From the NCBI RefSeq assembly GCF_900113415.1, contig NZ_FOPH01000006.1, positions 1 to 64,000 of the forward strand: a stretch of DNA of 64,000 bases. The letters run 5' to 3'. A model generated the notes under the pieces. That model was not told the origin of the DNA. It ran no database searches and worked only from the letters and a program-made list of their open reading frames with translations. This DNA is from Oribacterium sp. WCC10 (GTDB taxonomy: Bacteria > Bacillota > Clostridia > Lachnospirales > Lachnospiraceae). Shown here one piece after another: positions 1-7,519 of this stretch; the stretch's first letter is position 1, and the number at the start of each line of letters is the position of its first letter. Made by a program: the position numbers and the translations under genes.

Positions 1-3
1 TGG

Positions 4-67
4 CAGTTTTTCGAAGAAAAACTGTTTTGCAGAGCAAAATCAACACAGGGCAACAAGCCCGGTGTTG
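4..67. repeat. three consecutive stem-loops upstream of fabF
   Basis: Three hairpins follow one another almost without gaps. The first has a 9-bp stem CAGTTTTTC/GAAAAACTG with loop GAA (4-24). The second is TTTTGC/GCAAAA with loop AGA (25-39). The third is CAACAC-A-GGGC / GCCC-G-GTGTTG with loop AACAA (41-67). They end about 45 bases before the fabF start. No T-run follows the last stem, so it is not a standard terminator. It may be a processing site or translation-control element between fabF and the gene upstream of the window. Confidence 0.6.
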
Positions 68-112
68 ACCGGCGGAAAGCAGTGGGTACGGAAAAATAGA
101 TTGGAGATCTTT

Positions 113-1354
113 ATGGATAATAAGCGAAGAGTAGTTATAACAGGAATCGGTACAGTAAACCCGACAGGTAATAATGTGTCTGAGTCATGGGAGAATATAC
201 AAAAAGGATATTGCGGAATTGGACCCATAACACATTTCGACACAGAAAATTTCACTGTTAAGCTTGCGGGTGAAGTAAAGAACTTTGATCCATCAGAGAT
301 CATCGACAGACGTGAGCAGAAACATATGTCCAGATTTACACAATTCGCAATCATAGCTGCAGAAGAAGCTATCAGGCAGAGTGGAATAAAGGATTCTGAT
401 GAGTATGATGCATCACGTATAGGTGTCATAGTATCTTCCGGAATCGGAGCACTTGATACAATTGAAGCTGAGCATTCGAAGGCTTTGAATCATGGATTTG
501 AAAGAGTATCTCCGTTTTTTATACCTATGACTATATCAAACATGGCTGCTGCCAATGTTGCAATCCGTAATGGGTTCAAAGGGATGTGTACCTGCCCTGT
601 AACAGCATGTGCAGGAGGATCCAATGCCATAGGTGATGCATTTCACAGAGTAAGAGACGGCTATGAAGATGTGATGATTGCAGGTGGAACAGAAGCATGC
701 ATTTCTCCGCTTGGGATTGGTGGATTCAGTAGCATGCGAGCTCTTAATCATTCTGAAGATCCGAATCGTGCAAGTATTCCGTTTGACAATGAGAGAAGTG
801 GATTTGTTATGGGTGAAGGCGCAGGAATCATCGTCATGGAGGAAAGAGAGCATGCAATTCGCCGTGGGGCAAAAATCATTGCTGAAATCGTGGGATACGG
901 AGCAAACTGTGATGCTTATCATATTACCAGCCCGAATCCTGAGGGTGAAGGCGGAGCTGATTGCATGCGTCTTGCAATAAAGGATGCGGGTATAGATAGT
1001 TATGATATTTCCTATATAAATGCTCACGGAACTTCGACACATCTGAATGATTCCTGTGAGACAAAGGCAATCAAGTCTGTATTTGGAGATCATGCTTATG
1101 ATGTTCCGGTTTCATCAACTAAGTCTATGACCGGGCATCTGCTTGGTGCAGCAGGAGGCGTAGAAGCGGTTTTCTGTGTGAAAGCTCTTCAGGATGGTTT
1201 CATACCGGCAACTATAAATTACAGAAATGCTGATCCTGAATGTGATCTTGATGTTGTTCCAAATGAAGGCAGGAAAGCAGATTTAAAGTATGCCTTAAGT
1301 AATTCACTGGGATTTGGTGGACATAATGCCTGTCTTATTTTTGCTAAGGCATGA
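113..1354 (+). CDS. fabF: beta-ketoacyl-[ACP] synthase II
   Basis: FabF condenses malonyl-ACP with the growing acyl-ACP, the elongation step of type II fatty acid synthesis in the cytosol. The protein has 413 residues, the usual length for the family. The Cys-His-His triad is visible: active-site Cys near residue 166 in TACAGGSN, His near 305 in INAHGTSTHLND, and His near 342 in TGHLLGAAGG. The ATG at 113 is chosen because GGAG lies 8 bases upstream and MDNKRRVVITGIG is the canonical N-terminus; an upstream in-frame GTG at 62 falls inside a hairpin. fabZ follows 115 bases later on the same strand. In many Firmicutes accB sits between these two genes, but it is absent here. Family assignment is firm. 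Confidence 0.96.
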   Translation: MDNKRRVVITGIGTVNPTGNNVSESWENIQKGYCGIGPITHFDTENFTVKLAGEVKNFDPSEIIDRREQKHMSRFTQFAIIAAEEAIRQSGIKDSDEYDASRIGVIVSSGIGALDTIEAEHSKALNHGFERVSPFFIPMTISNMAAANVAIRNGFKGMCTCPVTACAGGSNAIGDAFHRVRDGYEDVMIAGGTEACISPLGIGGFSSMRALNHSEDPNRASIPFDNERSGFVMGEGAGIIVMEEREHAIRRGAKIIAEIVGYGANCDAYHITSPNPEGEGGADCMRLAIKDAGIDSYDISYINAHGTSTHLNDSCETKAIKSVFGDHAYDVPVSSTKSMTGHLLGAAGGVEAVFCVKALQDGFIPATINYRNADPECDLDVVPNEGRKADLKYALSNSLGFGGHNACLIFAKA

Positions 1355-1469
1355 ATACCATAAAATATAGTTGTCTGATAATGCACAATTCAGATAAAGA
1401 CCAGTAAGAATACAAAGAAAGGAAAAGCTCCGATCATATACATTTTAAGATTGGAGTTTATATACAGTT

Positions 1470-1946
1470 ATGGCAGATGAAATAAATAAAGTTAATGAGG
1501 CTTCTGAAGCAAGATTGCCAAAGGAACTTAATATAGAAGAAATCAAGAAAATAATTCCACATAGATATCCGTTTCTTCTTATAGATCATGTAAATGATTT
1601 TGAACCTGGGAAATTTGCGGATGCCACCAAATGTGTAAGTGTTAATGAGCCTTTTTTCCAGGGTCATTTTCCGGAGTATCCTGTAATGCCTGGAGTACTG
1701 ATAATTGAAGCACTTGCTCAGACGGGAGCAGTAGCATTACTTAGTATGCCTGAAAATCAAGGTAAAATAGCTCTTTTTGGTGGTATTAAAAATGCAAGAT
1801 TCAAGCGTCAGGTAAGACCGGGAGATGTTTTGGAACTTCATTGTGAGCTTACAAGAATGCATGGTCCTGTTGGGATAGGTACTGCAACTGCTCTTGTAGG
1901 TGGTAGAACTGCTGTTGTGGCAGAGTTGACATTTGCTATACAGTAA
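1470..1946 (+). CDS. fabZ: 3-hydroxyacyl-[ACP] dehydratase
   Basis: FabZ dehydrates 3-hydroxyacyl-ACP to trans-2-enoyl-ACP in the elongation cycle. The 158-residue protein has the hot-dog-fold signature [14 protein letters not shown] followed by [15 protein letters not shown], with catalytic His near residue 66, and EALAQ with catalytic Glu near residue 80. It carries about 20 extra N-terminal residues compared with typical FabZ (140-150 residues). A GGAG lies 13 bases before the ATG, which is rather far, so an internal start cannot be fully excluded. No accC, accD or accA follows, unlike many Clostridia, so the carboxylase genes must lie elsewhere or upstream of the window. FabZ rather than FabA is favoured because no FabA-specific isomerase context is present. 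Confidence 0.95.
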   Translation: MADEINKVNEASEARLPKELNIEEIKKIIPHRYPFLLIDHVNDFEPGKFADATKCVSVNEPFFQGHFPEYPVMPGVLIIEALAQTGAVALLSMPENQGKIALFGGIKNARFKRQVRPGDVLELHCELTRMHGPVGIGTATALVGGRTAVVAELTFAIQ

Positions 1947-2085
1947 TAGGGTATTGGAGCGAACTTATTGATTTTGTTTGATAAAAACGTTATGAAAGTG
2001 TACAAATCATTCGATTAAAAAATAACGGTTTAACTGTTAAGATCTGGGATAAGTGACTATTTGCCTTATTTGTATTTAAGAGTTA

Positions 2086-2094
2086 TGTTATAAT
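2086..2094 (+). promoter_or_regulatory. extended -10 promoter element before the MarR gene
   Basis: TGTTATAAT is a perfect extended -10 box (TG-n-TATAAT). No good -35 is seen at the normal distance. It lies 86 bases upstream of the MarR start. An imperfect palindrome TAACGGTTTAACTGTTA (2023-2039) further upstream could be an operator. Confidence 0.5.
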
Positions 2095-2180
2095 ATGCTG
2101 TGTGGGGTACTTCTATAGCACGGTGAAAGGTTATTGAAGTTTTTCCATGTCTATCTTTTATGATATAAGGATGTTTTTGT

Positions 2181-2645
2181 ATGCTTAGTAATGCTTTTGA
2201 AGAATTGTACAATAGATTCAGAGTCCATTTTTATATGCAGGTCTTTTCAAAGGAAAAAACCTTTGATGATTCACTGACATCAGTAGAAGCTTTCAGTCTG
2301 GAATGTATAAAATCTCTTGGAGAACCAACTGTGGCTGAATTTGCCAAGATGATGGGAATATCAGCTCCTAATGCAGCGTATAAAGTTAACGCATTGGTTC
2401 AGAAAGGATATATAGAAAAAGTACAATCTGAGTCAGATCACAGAGAGTACTTTTTACGTGCAACTGATAAGCTTGATGCTTATTATAAGAGCAGTTATGA
2501 GTTTCTTCAGAAGATCGTTGACAGATGTGAAGAACGTTTTTCTAAAGAGGACATAGAAAGATTAGATCAAATGGTAGCCACTATTACTGAAGAGATTATT
2601 CCTGAACTTGATCCGAGTCACTTCAAAAAAAGTGATCGCAGATGA
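2181..2645 (+). CDS. MarR-family transcriptional regulator
   Basis: The 154-residue protein has MarR architecture: an N-terminal dimerisation helix (about 1-35), a winged helix-turn-helix with TVAEFAKMMGISAPNAAYKVNALVQKGYIEKV (about 50-82) and wing ESDHREYFLRAT, then long C-terminal helices. MarR proteins are dimeric DNA binders that often respond to small ligands. It lies 234 bases downstream of fabZ with its own extended -10 promoter and its own terminator, so it is probably a separate transcript. Its closeness to fabF/fabZ makes a FabT-like role in controlling fatty acid synthesis possible, but nothing in the protein proves it. The start at 2181 has only a weak ribosome binding site (ATAAGGATG). 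Confidence 0.85.
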   Translation: MLSNAFEELYNRFRVHFYMQVFSKEKTFDDSLTSVEAFSLECIKSLGEPTVAEFAKMMGISAPNAAYKVNALVQKGYIEKVQSESDHREYFLRATDKLDAYYKSSYEFLQKIVDRCEERFSKEDIERLDQMVATITEEIIPELDPSHFKKSDRR

Positions 2646-2673
2646 GGTTGTTGATAATAAGAAAGAGGATGAG

Positions 2674-2703
2674 AACGTTTGGATTTATATCCAAACGTTT
2701 TTT
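2674..2703 (+). terminator. intrinsic terminator after the MarR gene
   Basis: An 11-bp stem AACGTTTGGAT / ATCCAAACGTT with loop TTAT is followed by a run of six T. Confidence 0.9.
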
Positions 2704-2779
2704 AGTATAAGAATACTTTAGGGAAGCATTAGTGAAATACTGACAAAAAAACAATAGAAATTAGTACGTTTATTACTAA

Positions 2780-2808
2780 TTGACTTTGTGTAATAAACAG
2801 AATATATT
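2780..2808 (+). promoter_or_regulatory. sigma-A-type promoter of uxaB-uxaA
   Basis: TTGACT (2780-2785), a 17-base spacer, and TATATT (2803-2808) form a good vegetative promoter about 97 bases upstream of the uxaB start. Confidence 0.75.
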
Positions 2809-2811
2809 AAA

Positions 2812-2825
2812 TGTAAGCGCTTACA
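2812..2825. promoter_or_regulatory. cre / LacI-family operator palindrome at the uxaB promoter
   Basis: TGTAAGCGCTTACA is a perfect 14-bp palindrome matching the catabolite-responsive element consensus TGWAANCGNTNWCA at every position. It starts 4 bases after the -10 box and so covers the expected transcription start, a position expected to give repression. It may bind CcpA or a pathway-specific LacI-family uronate regulator; sequence alone does not separate these. Confidence 0.75.
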
Positions 2826-2904
2826 AAATTAGGCTGAAGAGCACAGGTTGCCGTAAGCATTAGCAGTAAATATATGAAGGATTTGTTTGAAAGGGGCTAT
2901 TTTA

Positions 2905-4398
2905 ATGGAAAAGTTAAACTATCAGGTACTTGAGAAGTCTGGTTATCAGGGATATGTCCTTAAGGATGCACCTGTAAAAGTTATGCAGTTTGGAGAAGGA
3001 AATTTCCTTAGAGCTTTTGTTGATTATTTCTTTGATCTGTCAAATGAGAAGGCGGGGTGGAATGGAAAGGTTACACTTGTTCAGCCGATTGCACAGGGAC
3101 TTACAGAGCTTATCAATGAGCAGGAGGGGCTCTATACACTTTATCTTCGTGGTTCAGAGAATGGTAAGAAGGTTAATAACAAGAGAGTTATTTCTGTATG
3201 TAAGGATGCTATAAACCCATATTCAAAGGAAGGATTTGAAGCGCTTCTTGAGCTTGCCAAGTCAGATGATCTTGAATATATCGTATCAAATACTACAGAA
3301 GCAGGAATCGTTTACGATGCAGATACCAGGTTCGATCAGGAGCCACCTGTTTCCTTCCCCGGAAAGATGACAAGAATCCTCTATGAGAGATTTAAGGCAG
3401 GAAAGGGCGGACTTGTTGTTCTTTCATGTGAGCTTATCGATGCTAACGGTCAGGAGCTCAAGAAGATTGTTAACCGTCACATAGATGAGTGGAATCTTGG
3501 AGCAGATTTCAAAAAGTGGGTAAATGAAGAGGTGCTTTTCTGTTCTACACTCGTTGACAGAATCGTTCCTGGACGTATCCGTGATCCTAAGGAAGTTGAA
3601 GAGATTGAGAAGGAGAATGGTTATACTGATCCACTCACAGATGTAGGAGAGGTATTCGGAGTATGGTATATAGAGGGTCCGAAGGAGCTTGAGGACAAGC
3701 TGCCATTCAAGAAGGCAGGAGTAAATGTTCATGTTGTTCCTGAAGTTGCGCCCTACAAGAAGAGAAAGGTTCGCATTCTTAACGGTGCACATACAGGTTT
3801 CGTACTTGGAGCTTATCTTGCCGGTTTCGATATCGTTCGTGATTGTATGCATGATGATGTGGTTAAGAACTATATGAATAAGATGCTTCAGGATGAAATC
3901 ATTCCTATCCTTCCACTTGATAAGGAAGATTGTGAGAACTTCGCAGCAGCTGTTGAAGACAGATTTAACAATCCGTTTGTAGATCATCAGCTCATGAGTA
4001 TTTCACTTAATTCAACATCAAAGTGGAAGGCAAGAAATATGCCATCATTTCTTGAGTATGTTGATAAATTTGGAAAGCTGCCTGAGGTTCTTGCAATGAG
4101 TTTTGCCGCATATATCGCTTTCTACAGCAACAATGTGCAGCGTCGTGAAGAGGATGGACTCATTTGCAAGCGTGCGGCAGGAAATGAATATAAGATTCAG
4201 GATGATAAGGAAGTTCTTGACTTCTACGATGCTCACAAGGCTGATGATGTTAAGACGCTTGTTCATACAGTTATGACAAATGTTGATTTCTGGGGACAGG
4301 ATCTTACAGAAGTAAAGGATTTTGAAGAGACTACAGTTAAAAATCTTACTCTTATCAGAGAGCAGGGAGCTAAGGCTGCATACGCATCCGTACTGTAA
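2905..4398 (+). CDS. uxaB: tagaturonate reductase (altronate oxidoreductase)
   Basis: UxaB reduces D-tagaturonate to D-altronate with NADH, the second step of the galacturonate branch of hexuronate breakdown. The 497-residue protein shows the mannitol dehydrogenase family layout: an N-terminal nucleotide-binding region with VKVMQFGEGNFLRAFVDYFFD (about 20-40), and the C-terminal catalytic half with KKRKVRILNGAHTGFVLGAYLAG (about 285-310). In this family the conserved Lys and the Asn-His type residues of that segment act in catalysis. The ATG at 2905 has AAAGGGG at good spacing; an in-frame TTG at 2887 is less likely. It is followed by uxaA with a weak stem-loop between them. Gene order, the adjacent uxaA and the operator upstream make UxaB more likely than fructuronate or mannitol dehydrogenase. 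Confidence 0.93.
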   Translation: MEKLNYQVLEKSGYQGYVLKDAPVKVMQFGEGNFLRAFVDYFFDLSNEKAGWNGKVTLVQPIAQGLTELINEQEGLYTLYLRGSENGKKVNNKRVISVCKDAINPYSKEGFEALLELAKSDDLEYIVSNTTEAGIVYDADTRFDQEPPVSFPGKMTRILYERFKAGKGGLVVLSCELIDANGQELKKIVNRHIDEWNLGADFKKWVNEEVLFCSTLVDRIVPGRIRDPKEVEEIEKENGYTDPLTDVGEVFGVWYIEGPKELEDKLPFKKAGVNVHVVPEVAPYKKRKVRILNGAHTGFVLGAYLAGFDIVRDCMHDDVVKNYMNKMLQDEIIPILPLDKEDCENFAAAVEDRFNNPFVDHQLMSISLNSTSKWKARNMPSFLEYVDKFGKLPEVLAMSFAAYIAFYSNNVQRREEDGLICKRAAGNEYKIQDDKEVLDFYDAHKADDVKTLVHTVMTNVDFWGQDLTEVKDFEETTVKNLTLIREQGAKAAYASVL

Positions 4399-4412
4399 TA
4401 TGAATTAATCTG

Positions 4413-4457
4413 ACGTCAGTCTTTTGTGAAATGTCATTTGCGAAGACTGACGTTTTT
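4413..4457 (+). terminator. stem-loop with short T-run between uxaB and uxaA
   Basis: ACGTCAGTCTT pairs perfectly with AAGACTGACGT across a 19-base loop, followed by five T. The uxaA ribosome binding site (AGGAGA) begins 8 bases later. It probably terminates part of the transcripts and lowers uxaA relative to uxaB, or stabilises the uxaB end. Confidence 0.65.
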
Positions 4458-4476
4458 ACAAAACAGGAGAAAAACT

Positions 4477-5967
4477 ATGGCTAAAGCAAAAGTGGTACAT
4501 ATCAATCCGGAGGATAATGTTGTAGTTGCTATTGCACCGATTGTAAAAGGAGATGAAATCAGGATATCTGATTCGGTTATAACTGCAATTGAAGATATAC
4601 CTCAGGGACATAAAGTTGCGGTAAAGCCAATAAAGGCTGATGAACAGGTTGTAAAATATGGTGTTTCCATCGGTCATGCAACAGAAGATATCAAGGTTGG
4701 TCAGTGGGTACACACACATGACATGAAAACTAATTTAAGTGGAGAGGTAGTATATACCTACAATCCTGCTGTACCTGAGAAGAAAGAAGTTCCTACAGAA
4801 ACTTTTGAAGGGTATGTACGTCCTGATGGAAAAGTTGGAACACGTAATGAGGTATGGATCATTCCGACTGTAGGATGTGTTAATGATGTGGCTAAACATC
4901 TTGTGGAGATGAATCAGGATATAGTTAAGGGTTCTATAGAAGGACTTTACACTTATACTCACCCCTTTGGATGTTCTCAGACAGGCGGAGACCATGCTCA
5001 AACAAGAAAAGTTTTGGCAGACCTGGTACGTCATCCTAATGCCGGAGCGGTACTTGTTCTGTCCCTTGGATGTGAGAATCTCACACATGAGCAGTTCCTT
5101 GAGGAACTTGGAGAGTATGACAATGATAGAGTGAAGTTTCTTACATGCCAGGATGTGGAAGATGAGTTTGAGACCGGATCTAAGCTTATACACGAGCTTG
5201 CAGTATATGCCGGAAAGTTTAAAAGAGAAACTGTAGGTATTGATAAGCTTGTATTAGGAATGAAGTGTGGTGGTTCAGATGGTCTATCTGGAATCACAGC
5301 AAATCCTACGGTAGGGCGTGTATCAGATATGATTGTGGCGCAGGGAGGAACAACCATTCTTACAGAGGTTCCGGAGATGTTCGGTGCTGAGAGTATGCTT
5401 ATGGATAGATGCATAAATGAGGAAGTATTTAAGAAAGCTTCCGATATGCTGAATGGATTTAAGGATTACTTTATCAGTCATAATGAAGTGGTCTATGATA
5501 ATCCTTCACCGGGAAACAAAGAAGGTGGAATAACTACACTTGAGGATAAATCCTGTGGATGTGTTCAAAAGGGTGGAAAGGCAGCAATATCAGATGTTTT
5601 GACCTATGCTGAACCTGTACATACCAAGGGACTTAATCTGCTTTACGGACCGGGTAATGATCTGGTTTCCAGCACAAATCTTACGGCTGCAGGATGTACT
5701 GTTATTTTGTTTACAACAGGAAGAGGAACTCCTTTTGGCGCGCCTGCTCCTGTTGCAAAAATTGCAACCAATGACAGACTTGCTGAAAAGAAAAAGAACT
5801 GGATTGATTTCAATGCGGGACCGGTTGCTTCACAGGGAGAATCGGTTGATGATGCCGGAAGAAGACTTTTTGAGTTTGTTAAGGAAATAGCATCAGGAAA
5901 GCAGACACAAGCAGAAAAACACGGTTTTAGAGAAATATCAATATTTAAAGACGGAGTTGTACTTTAA
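4477..5967 (+). CDS. uxaA: altronate dehydratase
   Basis: UxaA dehydrates D-altronate to 2-keto-3-deoxygluconate, which enters the KDG/Entner-Doudoroff route. The 496-residue length matches the single-chain enzyme. Residues about 1-95 form the SAF-like N-terminal domain (DNVVVAI, PQGHKVAVKPI). The large C-terminal domain begins at FEGYVRPDGKVGTRNEVWIIPTVGCVN and contains THPFGCSQTGGDH, LGCENL, KCGGSDGLSGITANPTVG and SCGCVQKGG, whose cysteines and histidine are typical metal ligands of the family. ATG 4477 is preceded by AGGAGA; the longer frame back to 4426 would read through the intergenic stem-loop. It acts directly after UxaB. A terminator follows. Confidence 0.94.
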   Translation: MAKAKVVHINPEDNVVVAIAPIVKGDEIRISDSVITAIEDIPQGHKVAVKPIKADEQVVKYGVSIGHATEDIKVGQWVHTHDMKTNLSGEVVYTYNPAVPEKKEVPTETFEGYVRPDGKVGTRNEVWIIPTVGCVNDVAKHLVEMNQDIVKGSIEGLYTYTHPFGCSQTGGDHAQTRKVLADLVRHPNAGAVLVLSLGCENLTHEQFLEELGEYDNDRVKFLTCQDVEDEFETGSKLIHELAVYAGKFKRETVGIDKLVLGMKCGGSDGLSGITANPTVGRVSDMIVAQGGTTILTEVPEMFGAESMLMDRCINEEVFKKASDMLNGFKDYFISHNEVVYDNPSPGNKEGGITTLEDKSCGCVQKGGKAAISDVLTYAEPVHTKGLNLLYGPGNDLVSSTNLTAAGCTVILFTTGRGTPFGAPAPVAKIATNDRLAEKKKNWIDFNAGPVASQGESVDDAGRRLFEFVKEIASGKQTQAEKHGFREISIFKDGVVL

Positions 5968-5973
5968 TAAAAT

Positions 5974-6007
5974 AAAAACCTGAATCGGTCTACCGATTCA
6001 GGTTTTT
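5974..6007. terminator. intrinsic terminator after uxaA
   Basis: A 15-bp perfect stem AAAAACCTGAATCGG / CCGATTCAGGTTTTT with tetraloop TCTA. With A- and T-runs on both sides it can serve uxaA on the plus strand and the small gene at 6094-6291 on the minus strand. Confidence 0.92.
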
Positions 6008-6093
6008 ATTACGTAGAGCCTTAGACATAAATGTTTTTAATATAAAGACCGGATGATTGCGAAACTCGATTGATATCCGGAATAAAATGTCTA

Positions 6094-6291
6094 TTAAACA
6101 GCAAAAATGATGTTCTTGTCACACTTGATTTCAACCACCTGGTTTGGATCCATGGAACCGTTTGAAATCATACCAAGGAAAGAATCAACAGATGTACTTG
6201 TCATCTCGATATCTAACTTGGAATTAATACGGTAAACATTAATCTGATGGTCTCCGTTTAACTGTGACAGAACTTTACGAATTCTATCCAT
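6094..6291 (-). CDS. small HPr-like protein without catalytic histidine
   Basis: A 65-residue acidic protein. Its middle part, KLDIEMTSTSVDSFLGMISNG, resembles the HPr region around the regulatory serine (the V-N-L-K-S-I-M-G-V segment of Bacillus HPr), with Ser aligned to the HPr kinase target Ser46. The N-terminal segment that would carry phosphoryl-accepting His15 is missing. It is probably a real gene: a strong AAGGAGGGG lies 7 bases before the ATG, with an extended -10 promoter and a perfect leader hairpin further upstream. The similarity is weak and judged by eye. If correct, it would be a regulatory relic or Crh-like partner rather than a PTS phosphocarrier. The second HPr-like gene (7174-7404) is divergent from it. 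Confidence 0.6.
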   Translation of the reverse strand: MDRIRKVLSQLNGDHQINVYRINSKLDIEMTSTSVDSFLGMISNGSMDPNQVVEIKCDKNIIFAV

Positions 6292-6345
6292 CGTTATCCC
6301 CTCCTTATTCAGTTATCAAAGAGCTGAATATGTGCCAAACATACA

Positions 6346-6368
6346 GTTGATCATGCCGGATGATCAAC
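6346..6368 (-). promoter_or_regulatory. perfect leader hairpin of the small HPr-like gene
   Basis: GTTGATCAT and ATGATCAAC form a perfect 9-bp stem with a 5-base loop, between the minus-strand promoter (6403-6430) and the ribosome binding site of the gene at 6291. There is no T-run, so it is more likely an RNA-stability or protein-binding element than a terminator. Confidence 0.6.
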
Positions 6369-6402
6369 AGGCAAATCTTAAAAACTCTATATACAAGTAG
6401 GT

Positions 6403-6430
6403 ATTATAGCACATTCTATTAATTTGTCAC
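6403..6430 (-). promoter_or_regulatory. extended -10 promoter for the small HPr-like gene
   Basis: Read on the minus strand: GTGACA (-35, 6425-6430), 16 bases, then TGC-TATAAT (-10 at 6403-6408). The expected leader is about 105 bases. Confidence 0.7.
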
Positions 6431-6917
6431 CATAAAAATAAATATATAATGCATATTGCACAAAGTACTTATCTTGATGAATTTCATTCGAGAAATATAA
6501 GAAATATTTAGTCGAGTGATAAAGGATGTAATAGTGTAAAATGCACTAAAAAAGATTTTGGGGATAATATGGTGAATTAAGTGAAATAATTATTAAAAAT
6601 CGAAGATGAATAATATAAGGATAATTAAGATGACAGAAGACTGAATAGTTATCTGATAATTGCCATAATACATATTAATTATTGTATTAAAATATGTTTG
6701 TTTGGCAGAATGGTAAACAAAATATAATAGAGTATTTTTATATGATACATAGAACAGTTTTATAAACTCAAAAAATCAGTCACGAAAATGTACCATAAAG
6801 GCAAAATGAACAAAAGGGAGAAAAGTGTCGAATATAAAAGGGCTATAATCTTTAATGAAAAAATGATTTATTATATGTGAAATTATTACAAAAAGTATTA
6901 AGCTTTGTAAAAGTGCA

Positions 6918-6946
6918 TTGATTTTTGATAATTGTGGTGTTAATAT
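6918..6946 (+). promoter_or_regulatory. candidate promoter for the second HPr-like gene
   Basis: TTGATT (6918-6923), 17-base spacer, TAATAT (6941-6946). It lies 228 bases before the start codon and upstream of the TAAACGTTTA palindrome, so a LacI-type protein could block it. Weak evidence, because AT-rich DNA often gives such matches. Confidence 0.35.
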
Positions 6947-7125
6947 CTCTGAAAATTAAATCATACATAACTAATAGTTATTTGGTAAACGTTTAAGTAA
7001 AAGTTTACCATAATTGTGAATTATGTTTATTCGAGATTGGATAAGCAACTTGATAATTTGAAAAGTTAGTTATGAATAATTTAATAATAAGGTGATATGA
7101 TATGTCACCAGTTTGATAAATAATT

Positions 7126-7148
7126 GGGATAAACGGATGATCCCTTTT
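7126..7148 (+). promoter_or_regulatory. small hairpin with T4 just upstream of the HPr-like gene
   Basis: GGGAT / ATCCC with a 9-base loop followed by TTTT, ending 11 bases before the AGGAGG site. It could be a weak attenuator, but the stem is only 5 bp. Confidence 0.3.
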
Positions 7149-7173
7149 AGTGTATTTCAGGAGGAACTATACG

Positions 7174-7404
7174 ATGAGTGAATTAAGCATTATGATTCCA
7201 AATCGTGAAGCAGTAAGCGATTTTGTTGAGTTGACATCAAGACTTCCATTTGATGTGGATCTTGTACAGGGATCAAAGATTGTTGATGCCAAGTCAATAC
7301 TTGGAATAATCTATATGGGACTTGGTAAAGTTCTCAGCCTCAAGTTTAGAACAGAGAATCTTGCAGATGTACAAACATCACTTAAAGATTTTATCGTAGA
7401 GTGA
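7174..7404 (+). CDS. Crh/HPr-like protein, His15 replaced
   Basis: The 76-residue protein aligns without gaps by eye to HPr from DVDLVQGSKIVDAKSILGIIYMGLGK onward. The D-A-K-S-I-L-G segment matches the HPr regulatory-serine loop (Ser46), so phosphorylation by HPr kinase is plausible. The active-site region normally T-G-x-H-A-R-P-A reads I-P-N-R-E-A-V here, with Asn at the His position. It therefore cannot act as a PTS phosphocarrier. This is the pattern of Bacillus Crh, a catabolite-control partner of CcpA. ATG 7174 follows a strong AGGAGG. It ends in a terminator and stands alone. Alternatively it is a degenerate HPr paralogue with another binding role. Confidence 0.75.
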   Translation: MSELSIMIPNREAVSDFVELTSRLPFDVDLVQGSKIVDAKSILGIIYMGLGKVLSLKFRTENLADVQTSLKDFIVE

Positions 7405-7420
7405 TCATAAACAAGCTAAA

Positions 7421-7458
7421 GGCGTTCGGAGTGGGTGAATTCCCAATTCGGGCGTTTT
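7421..7458 (+). terminator. intrinsic terminator after the Crh/HPr-like gene
   Basis: An imperfect GC-rich stem (GGCGTTCGGAGTGGG with its partner around TCCCAATTCGGGCG) is followed directly by a T-run. Confidence 0.7.
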
Positions 7459-7519
7459 TTTCTTTTTCTATATCCTAATCTCCGGGGCCGTGATAATATG
7501 AATCTTAAAAGAGGTACAT

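Larger units (their letters stand above)
6292..7149. other. 850-bp AT-rich intergenic region
   Basis: No convincing coding frame exists on either strand. It holds the promoter and leader hairpin of the minus-strand small gene at its left end. A candidate plus-strand promoter lies at 6918-6946. An inverted repeat TGGTAAAC (6983-6990) / GTTTACCA (7003-7010) includes the perfect palindrome TAAACGTTTA (6986-6995), like the core of LacI-family operators. Two short hairpins (7091-7109 and 7126-7148) lie just before the ribosome binding site of the next gene. The long stretch 6430-6910 shows no recognisable element. Confidence 0.7.

Noticed and set aside
40-429. 129-residue minus-strand frame opposite the fabF start
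   Set aside because: It is a shadow of fabF: no ribosome binding site, a low-complexity translation and full overlap with a clear enzyme gene.
536-1093. 185-residue minus-strand frame inside fabF
   Set aside because: Antisense shadow rich in Cys, Ile and Ser, without a start signal or recognisable domain.
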